Assembly: GCF_001423295.1 (NCBI RefSeq)
Contig: NZ_LMNG01000023.1
Coordinates: 248,856-312,855 of the forward strand
DNA: 64,000 bases
From: Methylobacterium sp. Leaf112
GTDB lineage: Bacteria; Pseudomonadota; Alphaproteobacteria; Rhizobiales; Beijerinckiaceae
Direction of reading: 5' to 3'
Positions within the stretch are counted from its first letter, which is position 1. Each line of letters begins with the position of its first letter. The position numbers were made by a program, and so were the translations under genes. The notes below the pieces were generated by a model, which was not told where the DNA came from, did not search any database, and worked only from the letters and a program-made list of their open reading frames with translations. Below are positions 56,942 to 64,000 of this stretch, one piece after another.

Positions 56942-57498
56942 AGGACGGCATCGCGCCGCCCGTGTTCGGGACCGACGAGGGCGGCGGCAGCAGCCGGCTG
57001 GACAGCGGCTCGATCTCGACCGTCCCGGACGCGCTCGACACCGGCCCCGCCATGCGGGGACAGCCCAACGCGTTCGCCTGGCGGCCCATCACGCAGGCCG
57101 AGATGCTGGCCTACCGCGAGAGCTACAGCGACCTCGGCACGATCGCGGCCAACGGGCTCGCGACCCTCGACCCGAACGAATCGACCAATTTCGTCATCCG
57201 GGCCGCCGGCGCCATGAGCATCGCCATCGGGCCCGCGGCCGTCCCGCCCAACCTCGACCCGTCGGCGCCGACGCCGCAGTTCCTGCTCGGGCTGAAGGTC
57301 TGGGTCTACCGGCCGAAGGGCTCGGTGGTAACCTGGTCGAGCGTGAAGTGGAGCAAGACCGTCACCGATCCCGCCGGCGACGGATCCAAGCCCAGCCTGC
57401 TCGCGGCCGCGGCGGCCGACGGCTGGGACAGCTACACGTTGGTCGTGTTTCCCTTCGCGACGTTCGGCTACCTCGCCGGCCCCGCCTATCCCGCCTGA
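56890..57498 (+). CDS. Phage structural protein or fragment, unrecognised
   Basis: This frame of 202 residues overlaps the portal remnant by 52 bases. The first part is disordered (MEGVERDAGAPPQIPDLKDG). The second half is beta-rich (FVIRAAGAMSIAIGPAAVPP; GLKVWVYRPKGSVVTWSSVKW; SYTLVVFPFATFGYLAG), as in small virion proteins. It could be the 3' end of a larger gene fused at the deletion joint, since the frame stays open upstream of the ATG to 56788. Confidence 0.5.
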   Translation: MEGVERDAGAPPQIPDLKDGIAPPVFGTDEGGGSSRLDSGSISTVPDALDTGPAMRGQPNAFAWRPITQAEMLAYRESYSDLGTIAANGLATLDPNESTNFVIRAAGAMSIAIGPAAVPPNLDPSAPTPQFLLGLKVWVYRPKGSVVTWSSVKWSKTVTDPAGDGSKPSLLAAAAADGWDSYTLVVFPFATFGYLAGPAYPA

Positions 57499-57523
57499 GG
57501 TCCCATGCTGCTGCGCCGCCCTG

Positions 57524-58888
57524 ATGCTCAACCCGATCGCCTCCGCGGCCGCGGTTCGCGTTGCCGGGCAGTACGTGACGGCGGCCCAGACCCTCTACAC
57601 CGTGACCTGGGACAAGGCCCTCGCGCGGCTGACCTTCCGCCAGGTCGCCGGCGGCCTGAACACAGCGGTGTCCAGCGGATCCCAGACCGTGTCGATCACG
57701 GGGGGCAAGCTCGGGGTGTTCGACGTCGGGAGCACCGGCCTGGCGGAGAAGCCGTCGGCGACCTACCCGATCCCGACCACGCCGTCCGGCTACTCCGTGC
57801 TCGGCCGCAACGCCAACGGCGACAGCCTGGTGACCCGCACGGTCAACAACGTGCCCGAGTACCACATCCGAAATTTCATCACGTCGGCGGTCGGGCCTCC
57901 CCTGCTCGCTACCGTGCTCGCACCGTCGGACAAGGCGTTCAACACCGGCGACGGCTGGCTCGTGCCGATCCCGCAGGCCAACGGGACCAAGGCCGGGCAG
58001 AACACCTGGAACTACCAGCCGACGAACCAGGGCGGGCCCGGCGTCGGCTACAACCGCCTCATCGTGAACTACGCCGCCGATTCGACCGGGGCCACGCCGC
58101 TGGGTAGGATCGGCGCCAACGCGATCGTCGACCTGCCCTTCAGCGGCGTGCCCCGCACGCTGTCCCGGGCCAACACGGTCTTCGCCTGGTCCGTCAACCT
58201 CGGGGCCGCGGGTCTGGCCTTCTGCCGGGCGGGCTTCCTCTACATCCCGGCGCAGGTCACGGTCGACGAGATCGACATCGTGGCCACGACGGAGCCCGGG
58301 GCCTTCTCGGGCACGACCAAGGCGACGGTCTCGAAGTCGACTTCCACCTGGTACGGACTGATTCGCGCGGACCTGACCGGGGCGAACTTCATCCCGCTCT
58401 CGCGATCCTACAACCAGCGGCTCGCCGTGCCGTGCGCGAACTTCGGCGGCGGCGTCTACGTGGCCGTCGGCGTTGCGCCTTGGACGACGTCGAGCGACAC
58501 GACGGTGGGTCAGGCCAAGCTGCAGGCTGAGGCGATCACCGGGAACGTCGCGGCCATGTTCCGGAAGCGGAACGACATCACCGGCGACACGGCCTACCTC
58601 AAGACCGTGTCGGTGCCCGAGGGCGAGGTCATCCGCGACGCGCTCGCGCCCACGAGCCTGCCCCCGAACCTGCTCGGGATCCCGCACCTCAACGCCCTGG
58701 TGGCCTGGGGCGACCCGCAGGGCGGGCGCCAGTACATCGACTTCAACCGCGTGCAGATCAGCTTCGACGGCGGGGTGACGTGGACGACCGCCACGCTCTT
58801 CACGAACGCCTTCGCGGGGTCCACGCCGGTCCAGAACAATCCGGACATGGGCGACTTCCGCACGGCCGTCCCGCTGTTCCTCGTCTAG
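57524..58888 (+). CDS. Phage virion/tail-associated protein, unrecognised
   Basis: This 454-residue protein is rich in beta strands and in Gly/Thr/Ala/Asn. It has repeated VTWDKALARLTFRQV and GGVTWTTATLFTNAFAG type segments near both ends, typical of tail-fibre or head-decoration proteins. No domain is identified. A better ribosome site precedes an ATG at 57505, but its frame is poor; ATG 57524 is taken. It ends overlapping the opposite gene by four bases. Confidence 0.65.
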   Translation: MLNPIASAAAVRVAGQYVTAAQTLYTVTWDKALARLTFRQVAGGLNTAVSSGSQTVSITGGKLGVFDVGSTGLAEKPSATYPIPTTPSGYSVLGRNANGDSLVTRTVNNVPEYHIRNFITSAVGPPLLATVLAPSDKAFNTGDGWLVPIPQANGTKAGQNTWNYQPTNQGGPGVGYNRLIVNYAADSTGATPLGRIGANAIVDLPFSGVPRTLSRANTVFAWSVNLGAAGLAFCRAGFLYIPAQVTVDEIDIVATTEPGAFSGTTKATVSKSTSTWYGLIRADLTGANFIPLSRSYNQRLAVPCANFGGGVYVAVGVAPWTTSSDTTVGQAKLQAEAITGNVAAMFRKRNDITGDTAYLKTVSVPEGEVIRDALAPTSLPPNLLGIPHLNALVAWGDPQGGRQYIDFNRVQISFDGGVTWTTATLFTNAFAGSTPVQNNPDMGDFRTAVPLFLV

Positions 58889-59502
58889 AGCCTGCCGCGG
58901 TACGTGACCGCCGCCCCGAAGGCGCCGAGCAGGGCCGCGGCCGCCGCCTGGGTGACGATGTCGAGGAAGGGGAAACGGGCCTCGTAGTGGATCTCGTGGA
59001 CGATCAGCGCGAGGATCTCCATGTGGCCGCCCCGGTCCCGGATCAGGGCCGGCGGCTCGCCCTCCTTCAGGGTCACCCAAGCGACATCCGGATCCATCAT
59101 CGCCTGCGAGATGTAGCCGTCGGGCATGTTGCCGTAGGCATCGAGCGTCGCGTCTGCCCCCGGCACGATCGGGCCCTCGGACGTCGTCGCGACGTCGCCG
59201 GGCCCGCGGTCGCCGCCGTAGACCTGGTACTGAAGGTACTCGGCCTGATCCCGCTGGATCCGGACGAGGGCTCCCGCCTTGGGGCCCGTGGCGCCGACGA
59301 CCGCGGGCAGGACCTGAACGCCCTGCAGCGTGAAGGGATTGGGCCTGTCGAGATACTTGGGCATCGCCTCGACGACGGCCGCCTTCGCCGCGTTGGCCGC
59401 GACGTTGATGGCGTCCACGAAGGCGGGGGCGACCTTCTGGTCGACGTAGGCCCGCGCCTTGCCCCGGAACGTCGCGGTATCGACCTGAATGCTCGTCTTC
59501 AT
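58885..59502 (-). CDS. Phage head-tail/minor tail protein, putative
   Basis: This 205-residue protein starts MKTSIQVDTATFRGKARAYVDQKVAPAFVDAINVAANAAK, a helix-rich start seen in small phage tail-completion proteins. A strand-rich part with PFTLQGVQVLPAVVG and RIQRDQAEYLQYQVYGG follows. It is the only leftward gene inside the rightward block, which hints at local rearrangement. The family is not certain. Confidence 0.55.
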   Translation of the reverse strand: MKTSIQVDTATFRGKARAYVDQKVAPAFVDAINVAANAAKAAVVEAMPKYLDRPNPFTLQGVQVLPAVVGATGPKAGALVRIQRDQAEYLQYQVYGGDRGPGDVATTSEGPIVPGADATLDAYGNMPDGYISQAMMDPDVAWVTLKEGEPPALIRDRGGHMEILALIVHEIHYEARFPFLDIVTQAAAAALLGAFGAAVTYRGRL

Positions 59503-59678
59503 GCCCGGAGCGTCCCCCGGGGCCGTGCATCGGCCAACACAGGCCAGGCCGACGGCGGCGCGACGTCGTGCCGAATTGTGCGCACCCGGTAAGGCACAAC
59601 GCCGGGGCCGTGACGCACCTCGGAAAACCCGTGACCCGTCATGCGGTTTCTTGCTTGGGGCGATGGCACAATGCCTCC

Positions 59679-60080
59679 ATGAACATTCCGCACCCCACCT
59701 CGCCCCCCGCCGCCGGCCCCAAGGCCCGCTACATCCGATCCTCCGGGCCCGCGCGCGCAGCGCGTGTCCGCCGCGAGAACGCCGAGAGGCAGCGGCTCCT
59801 GCGCGACCGGCGCCGGGAGAACGGCGCGCCCGATCCGAACGCCCTCGATCGCTCGATCGTTGACGCCCTCCGCAGCATCCTGCTGCGCTGCCCGGACAGC
59901 CTGTCTATGCCCGTCGACCCGGCGCTCATCCTCAGCCTGACGCGGGAGCATCTGCTCATCCGCTCGATCAAGGCGCGCGAGCTCGATCCGGACGCGCCGC
60001 TGCTCGACGGCGAGGCCGTGTCCGATGCCTTGCGCAGGCGGTTGCTGGAGAAGCCGAAGCGCCCCGTCGCGACCCGCTGA
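59679..60080 (+). CDS. Small prophage hypothetical protein
   Basis: This 133-residue basic protein has a disordered N-terminus (Pro/Arg-rich) and a helical C-terminal half (DRSIVDALRSILLRC; LILSLTREHLLIRSIKARELD). It has no recognised domain. Start ATG 59679 is chosen; a longer frame from 59568 runs through non-coding-like sequence. Confidence 0.5.
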   Translation: MNIPHPTSPPAAGPKARYIRSSGPARAARVRRENAERQRLLRDRRRENGAPDPNALDRSIVDALRSILLRCPDSLSMPVDPALILSLTREHLLIRSIKARELDPDAPLLDGEAVSDALRRRLLEKPKRPVATR

Positions 60081-60245
60081 GCGTGTTACGGCATAACTTG
60101 AGAACGGCGTTGCAGTCCATAACTGTAACGGGGGGACGCCAGAAGGGTGTCCGAAAGTATAGACATCCACGCGCTGCGTTAACCCGAGGCCAGGGATAAC
60201 CCCGGTTTCAGGCCGGGATCGGGCCGGGGAATTCTTGACGGCAGG

Positions 60246-60611
60246 GTGAGCCCAGGCGCCTTCTATGAGGGTGAGATCGCCCCGCTGGAGGAAGCCCTGA
60301 TGAGCCACGCCGCCCACGTCCACCAACTCGTCGAGGGCATCGGCTTCCAGGTCGCCGGCTCTCTCGTCGGTGCCGCACGCCAGCATGCCGCCGTCCGCGA
60401 GAACCGCCGGCTCTCGGACCTGGAGGCCGTCGAGCGTCTGGTCGCCGAGCTGGACCGGGCCCGCCGGATCGCGGCGCAGGCTCAGGCCGAGACCCGCCGG
60501 CTCCGGACGGAGATCGCCGCTCACGCCAACGAGACGGTGGCCCAGCGCCACCGGGCCGAGCGCGCCGAGACCGCGTGCGTGCGCTACGCCAAGGCCCTCG
60601 GGATCGTCTGA
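60246..60611 (+). CDS. Coiled-coil prophage hypothetical protein
   Basis: This protein of up to 121 residues (GTG at 60246, or ATG at 60300 giving 103) has a long heptad-like helix: LEAVERLVAELDRARRIAAQAQAETRRLRTEI. Such short coiled coils occur as phage scaffolds or spanins, but nothing here settles the role. Its last 28 bases overlap the opposite phosphatase gene. Confidence 0.5.
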   Translation: MSPGAFYEGEIAPLEEALMSHAAHVHQLVEGIGFQVAGSLVGAARQHAAVRENRRLSDLEAVERLVAELDRARRIAAQAQAETRRLRTEIAAHANETVAQRHRAERAETACVRYAKALGIV

Positions 60612-61120
60612 GGCCCGAGCTCGCGAAAACCCGTTCGGTCGCCGACGGCGCCGAGATCGTCCCGCCTGAACTCGAACGCCGCGGCCGCCGCGGCGTCGAG
60701 CGTTCCCCCGAGCCCGAGCAGGGCATCGCCCCAGGCCAGCATCAAAAGGTTCGGCGAGGCCTGCGGCACGGCCCGGCGCATCGCCGCGCAGGCCTCCGCC
60801 GGATCGCGCCCGGACCATGCGGCCGCGACCAGCGCCAGGGCCGGGGACCGGGACAGACCGGCCGTGCACTGAACCAGGATCCGGTGCGGGCGGACATCGT
60901 CGAGCAGGTCGAGCAGCGCCGCCAGGTGGGCCCGCCCCGGGGCGTCGGCCCATGCCCCGTCCTCGGTGTCCCGGCAGGGTAGGAGCAGGTGCGGCCGGTC
61001 GAAATAGCCGCCGACGGGATGGCGCGGGGAGAAGGCCGAGACGATCGCCTGAGGTCCCCAATCGAGGACGGCGGACGGCAGCGCCTCGATGCTGCAGGTC
61101 GCGATCCGCATGCCCGTCAC
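60584..61120 (-). CDS. Tyrosine/dual-specificity phosphatase-like protein coupled to terL
   Basis: This 178-residue protein has the phosphatase loop VQCTAGLSRSPALAL, with Cys85 and Arg91 in CX5R spacing. An upstream Asp (residues 48-55, PCRDTEDGAWAD) could act as general acid. The GTG start overlaps the terL stop by four bases. This is where gpW would normally follow. A phage-borne phosphatase could alter host signalling during infection. The substrate is unknown; it could be a small-molecule phosphatase. Confidence 0.75.
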   Translation of the reverse strand: MTGMRIATCSIEALPSAVLDWGPQAIVSAFSPRHPVGGYFDRPHLLLPCRDTEDGAWADAPGRAHLAALLDLLDDVRPHRILVQCTAGLSRSPALALVAAAWSGRDPAEACAAMRRAVPQASPNLLMLAWGDALLGLGGTLDAAAAAAFEFRRDDLGAVGDRTGFRELGPQTIPRALA

Positions 61121-63348
61121 TCGTCGTGGGCGCGCGACCGGCCCATCCCGGACTTCCTCATGATCCCGCGGAAGTCGACCTTCTGCGAGGCCTTGCCGGC
61201 CACGCCCACCTCGGCCGGGCGCTCGACGGCGCCCTCCATCGCCATACTGGTGCGCAGGCCCTTGGGCAGGGCGACGGCGCTGGACCGCCCGGCCGGGGCG
61301 GCATCCTCCCGGACCGCGACGACGCCGGGGACGAGGATCGCCTCGGCGGCCGCGGGCGGGACGTAGCTGGCGGGGCGCACGATGTTCGACACGAGATCCT
61401 CCTCGGTGACGGGACGCAGGTCACCCTTGGCGAGCCGCCGGGTCCGGAGCTTTGTCATCTCCAGCTTGAGCTCGTCGGCATGGGCCTGCAGCGCGGCCTC
61501 CTCGCGGACGAAGTCGGCCTCGGACCAATGCGACCACCCGACCATCTCGGCCATGGCGCGCGCATAGTTGGCGCAGTCCAGCGCCTCGCCTCGGCCGCCC
61601 TTGACCGTCTGCCAGACGGCGACGGCCTTGTTCGTCCGCTTGTTCTTGTGGGTCGTGTACTCCTCCGAGACGAGCTGCTCGCACCAGTCGAGGGTGACGT
61701 CGTTGGGAAGGCTCACGTAGCCGGGCGCCATCTCCTCGCCCTCGCGCGGGGCGGGCAGCGCCAGGTAGTTGTAGAGCTCCAGCTTCAGCATGCCGACGCC
61801 GAGCACCCACGTGATGAAGCCGCCGTCACGGGTCCACCGGCCGTCGTCGGTCTTCTCGCGCCAGAACGACTGCTGCAGGATCAGCGCGTCTACCTTGGGG
61901 CTGCCGCGGATCGCGACGATGAACTCGGGATCCTGCTTGCGGACCCAGGGGATCACCACCTCGGGCCACTTGCCGCGGTCGGCCGCGGACCGGCGGAGCT
62001 GGAGTACCGCGCCGAGGGGATGGACGTAGCGCCGCTGCAGGAAGGTCTCGGCCTGGTCCCACGTCTCCGGGTCGCTCTTCGAACCACGGATTCGCACGTG
62101 CTCGACGAGGTGGCGGCGCCCCTTCCGGCCGTAGCCCCATACGCCGATTTCGATGTGGTCCTGCCCGACGTCGATGCCGGCGCACAGGAACAGCACCCAT
62201 GGCGGGATCTCCCGCATGGCGTAGGGCGAGGCACTGGCCCGCTGGTAGAGCAGCTCGTGGTCCGGACGGTCCGTCGTATCCTGCCAGGGCAGGCCCCACG
62301 TCTGGTTCCAGAGGGTCTTGGACGCCTCGTAGTTCCCCTCGGCCGCCTCGACGTCCCGGGCGATGTCGGCCCAGCTCTCCCACCCCTCGGGCGAGTACAG
62401 GGCCGGCAGGTAGTAGCTCCGCGGCGTGCCGGGCTTGGCGTCCTTGACCTTGGGGATCCACTCGCCGGCGGCCAGCATCTCGGTCTTGGTGATGGCCTCC
62501 TCGATCGGCAGGCCGCACTTCACGTTCTCGCAGACCATGTGCGCGGTCTCGGGACGCCCCTTCTCGAACCGGAACAGCTCCTTGTTGAACACGGTCATGT
62601 GCCCGCACCCGTGGGGGCACGGCATGCGGTACTCGCGCTGGTCGCCCGAGAGGTAGAGCGGCGCGATGACGGACCGGCTCTGCATCGCGGGGGTGCAGTT
62701 GGCGAACACCTTGGCCCGGCGGCCGAAGGTCTTGATGCGCCGGATGACGATCTTCGTGGCGTTGCCCTGCCCCTCCAGGTCCGGCTCGAACTCGTCCGGC
62801 TCCTCGAACACCACGACCTTCGCGGGCATGGACTTGAGAGGGTTCACGGCGCCGGCGCCGACCAGGCGCAGGATGCCGCCGGGGAAGACCTTGAGCAGGA
62901 TCGTGTTGCCGCCGGCCGCGCCCTTATTCGAGGGGAGCTTCTCCTTGGTCGCCTCGCAGTTCTGGATCAGCGGTTCGAGGCGCTGCTTCGAGTACAGCTC
63001 GGCCGCGCCCACGGTCGGGCAGACGACGAGGCAGGGCCCGCCGCCGACGGCTATCATGTAGAGGAGGAAGGCGAGCCCGGCCTGGCTGGCGCCGATCTGG
63101 GATCCCTTCATCAGGATGGTGGTGACCACCGGCGACGACGGGCTGAGGTTGGTCAGGATCTCGCGCAGGTAGGGGGTGCGCGAGATGTCGTACCGGCCGG
63201 CCTCGGCCGCCATCTCGGACGTCAGCACCACGTTCCGGTTGGCCCACTCCCAGACCAGTTCGGCCGGGTCGAGGCCCATGCCCTTGAACCAGGCGTCGAG
63301 GATGTCCTGCGACCCGGGGAAGCGCTCCAGCTTGGCCACGGCGGTCAT
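61117..63348 (-). CDS. Phage terminase large subunit (GpA family)
   Basis: This 743-residue GpA-type terminase has an ATPase site near residues 81-89 (KGSQIGASQ, the family's variant of Walker A), Walker B VVVFEEPDEFE, and a zinc-like Cys cluster (CPHGCG; CENVKCG). Its nuclease domain starts with GIDVGQDHIEIGVWGYG. It packages phage DNA into the head. It overlaps the small subunit gene upstream and the phosphatase gene downstream by four bases each. Confidence 0.93.
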   Translation of the reverse strand: MTAVAKLERFPGSQDILDAWFKGMGLDPAELVWEWANRNVVLTSEMAAEAGRYDISRTPYLREILTNLSPSSPVVTTILMKGSQIGASQAGLAFLLYMIAVGGGPCLVVCPTVGAAELYSKQRLEPLIQNCEATKEKLPSNKGAAGGNTILLKVFPGGILRLVGAGAVNPLKSMPAKVVVFEEPDEFEPDLEGQGNATKIVIRRIKTFGRRAKVFANCTPAMQSRSVIAPLYLSGDQREYRMPCPHGCGHMTVFNKELFRFEKGRPETAHMVCENVKCGLPIEEAITKTEMLAAGEWIPKVKDAKPGTPRSYYLPALYSPEGWESWADIARDVEAAEGNYEASKTLWNQTWGLPWQDTTDRPDHELLYQRASASPYAMREIPPWVLFLCAGIDVGQDHIEIGVWGYGRKGRRHLVEHVRIRGSKSDPETWDQAETFLQRRYVHPLGAVLQLRRSAADRGKWPEVVIPWVRKQDPEFIVAIRGSPKVDALILQQSFWREKTDDGRWTRDGGFITWVLGVGMLKLELYNYLALPAPREGEEMAPGYVSLPNDVTLDWCEQLVSEEYTTHKNKRTNKAVAVWQTVKGGRGEALDCANYARAMAEMVGWSHWSEADFVREEAALQAHADELKLEMTKLRTRRLAKGDLRPVTEEDLVSNIVRPASYVPPAAAEAILVPGVVAVREDAAPAGRSSAVALPKGLRTSMAMEGAVERPAEVGVAGKASQKVDFRGIMRKSGMGRSRAHDE

Positions 63349-63890
63349 CCGAAGATTTCCGTCTTGATGGTGTCGAGGTGCTGCTCGACGTGCTTGCGCT
63401 GGTATTTGTCCAGGACCTCGTAGACCTTGAAGGCGTCGTCGAGGCCGAGCTCGGCGGCGATCTGGGCGTAGAACTTGTCGGTGAACTGGAGGGACCCGTC
63501 CCGGAAGCTGCGGGCGAGCGTCTGCACCAGGCCGGTGGTCGACAGCTTGCCGATCGAGGCCCCCTCGTCCTTCTCGCGCTTGATCTTCTCCCGGCGGTAC
63601 TTCTCCACCAGGTGGGCGGTCTTCACCTTGTTGATGTCCGCCGTCGGGCCCATCGACACCGGCGAGGGATCTGCGGGGGCCCCCCCCACGGCGGCCGGCG
63701 CCGGGGCCGAGGGGCGGTCCCGCTGCATGGCCGGGTCGGTGTTGCTGGCGTAGAGGGCCTTGGCCTTCTCCACGTCGAACGATCCGTCGGGCAGCACGGC
63801 GCCGGCCAGCCGGGTGGCCTTGGCCTTCCGGACGGCTCCCTCGCTCATGCCGAGGATCTTGCCGAGCTGCCTGCCCGAGACGCCTGCCAT
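63345..63890 (-). CDS. Phage terminase small subunit
   Basis: This 181-residue protein has an HTH near the start (SGRQLGKILGMSEGAVRKAKATRLAG) for binding the packaging site, a disordered Pro/Ala linker, and a helical oligomerisation part (LVEKYRREKIKREKDEGASIGK). It is of the Nu1-like type that partners GpA terminases. It lies immediately upstream of terL with a four-base overlap. Confidence 0.85.
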   Translation of the reverse strand: MAGVSGRQLGKILGMSEGAVRKAKATRLAGAVLPDGSFDVEKAKALYASNTDPAMQRDRPSAPAPAAVGGAPADPSPVSMGPTADINKVKTAHLVEKYRREKIKREKDEGASIGKLSTTGLVQTLARSFRDGSLQFTDKFYAQIAAELGLDDAFKVYEVLDKYQRKHVEQHLDTIKTEIFG

Positions 63891-63892
63891 GG

Positions 63893-64000
63893 TCAGTCAG
63901 CCTTCGCCCGGGCCTTCTGGGCCTTGGCGTCCACCCGCTTGAACTCGATGCCCAGCGAGGCGGCCCGGGCCTTGAAGGTCATGCCCCCGCCGGCCAGCGC
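63893..64000 (-). CDS. 3' end of a leftward prophage gene cut by the window edge
   Basis: Only the last 35 codons are visible, ending TFKARAASLGIEFKRVDAKA and a basic tail, with a TGA three bases before the small-terminase ATG. It is probably co-transcribed with the terminase genes. No function can be given. Confidence 0.5.
   Translation of the reverse strand, partial: ALAGGGMTFKARAASLGIEFKRVDAKAQKARAKAD

Larger units (their letters stand above)
44522..64000. mobile_element. Integrated prophage at tRNA-Pro, extending beyond the right edge
   Basis: It begins directly after the 3' end of tRNA-Pro and carries a tyrosine integrase read toward the tRNA, an excisionase-like gene, an early leftward operon (XRE, GcrA, ParB-like), then gpW, portal, structural and terminase genes. 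No rRNA or core gene interrupts it. The likely attL core is the T-arm and acceptor sequence of the tRNA (ending GCCACTCCGACCA); attR lies outside the window. The truncated portal and the opposed orientation of the terminase suggest a defective element. Inclusion of every gene to the window end is inference. Confidence 0.85.

Noticed and set aside
57505..58107. An ATG with a better ribosome site just before the 57.5 kb virion gene
   Set aside because: Its frame codes for Arg-rich non-coding-like sequence, so the ATG at 57524 was used; a frameshift there remains possible.
60817..63423. An 868-codon + frame opposite the terminase
   Set aside because: It is the antisense of the terminase large subunit, Arg/Leu/Gly-rich, with no motif.

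Overview
This is a high-GC alphaproteobacterial chromosome segment. It most resembles Methylobacterium/Methylorubrum or a close Hyphomicrobiales relative. The evidence is gene content and order: chvI-chvG followed by a short HPr kinase, an EIIA-Man and an HPr; bolA, a J-domain gene, cobS and cobT; then rpmB, a DUF3108 protein, a SUV3-type helicase, an S4 protein, fdxA, carD and an rpoH-type sigma factor. Genus assignment is inference from synteny; no rRNA is present.

Layout. 1-5.4 kb is accessory. It holds a small secreted protein cut by the window edge, a large solo nuclease-methyltransferase fusion (restriction-modification type), a decayed chemotaxis-receptor fragment and a lower-GC secreted protein. 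5.4-16 kb carries lepA, a two-component pair whose response regulator is broken by a one-base frameshift, a HugZ-like protein, and the ChvI/ChvG-HprK-EIIA-HPr regulatory cluster. 16-25 kb has a CobW-type GTPase, a D-Ala-D-Ala carboxypeptidase, the queuosine genes queE-queD-queC, a toxin-antitoxin-like overlapping pair with a very clear self-operator, YjbQ, and the ligase/exonuclease pair of the cisplatin-damage-response type. 25-44.4 kb is mostly conserved core: arfB, bolA, J-protein, cobS/cobT, rpmB, helicase, fdxA, carD, rpoH, phosphopantetheinyl transferase. It is interrupted by a small accessory insert (DUF2268, a MITE-like element, and TetR with a DUF1348 enzyme).

From a tRNA-Pro(CGG) at 44.45 kb to the right edge lies an integrated prophage. 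Right after the tRNA comes a cargo gene with a HEPN-like C-terminus, then a tyrosine integrase read toward the tRNA, an overlapping excisionase-like gene, a phosphoesterase, a leftward early operon (XRE regulator, GcrA homologue, ParB-like protein and unknowns), and a morphogenesis region. That last region is abnormal. gpW and a truncated portal read rightward, while the terminase subunits and a CX5R phosphatase read leftward. Inverting about 4.7 kb would restore the usual order terS-terL-gpW-portal. The prophage looks rearranged and is probably defective, but its cargo and regulatory genes look intact.

The best candidates for something undescribed are the HEPN cargo gene at the attachment site (44.6-45.9 kb), the leaderless autoregulated gene pair at 21.1-21.9 kb, the phage phosphatase coupled to terL, and the solo nuclease-methyltransferase at 0.55-3.6 kb.
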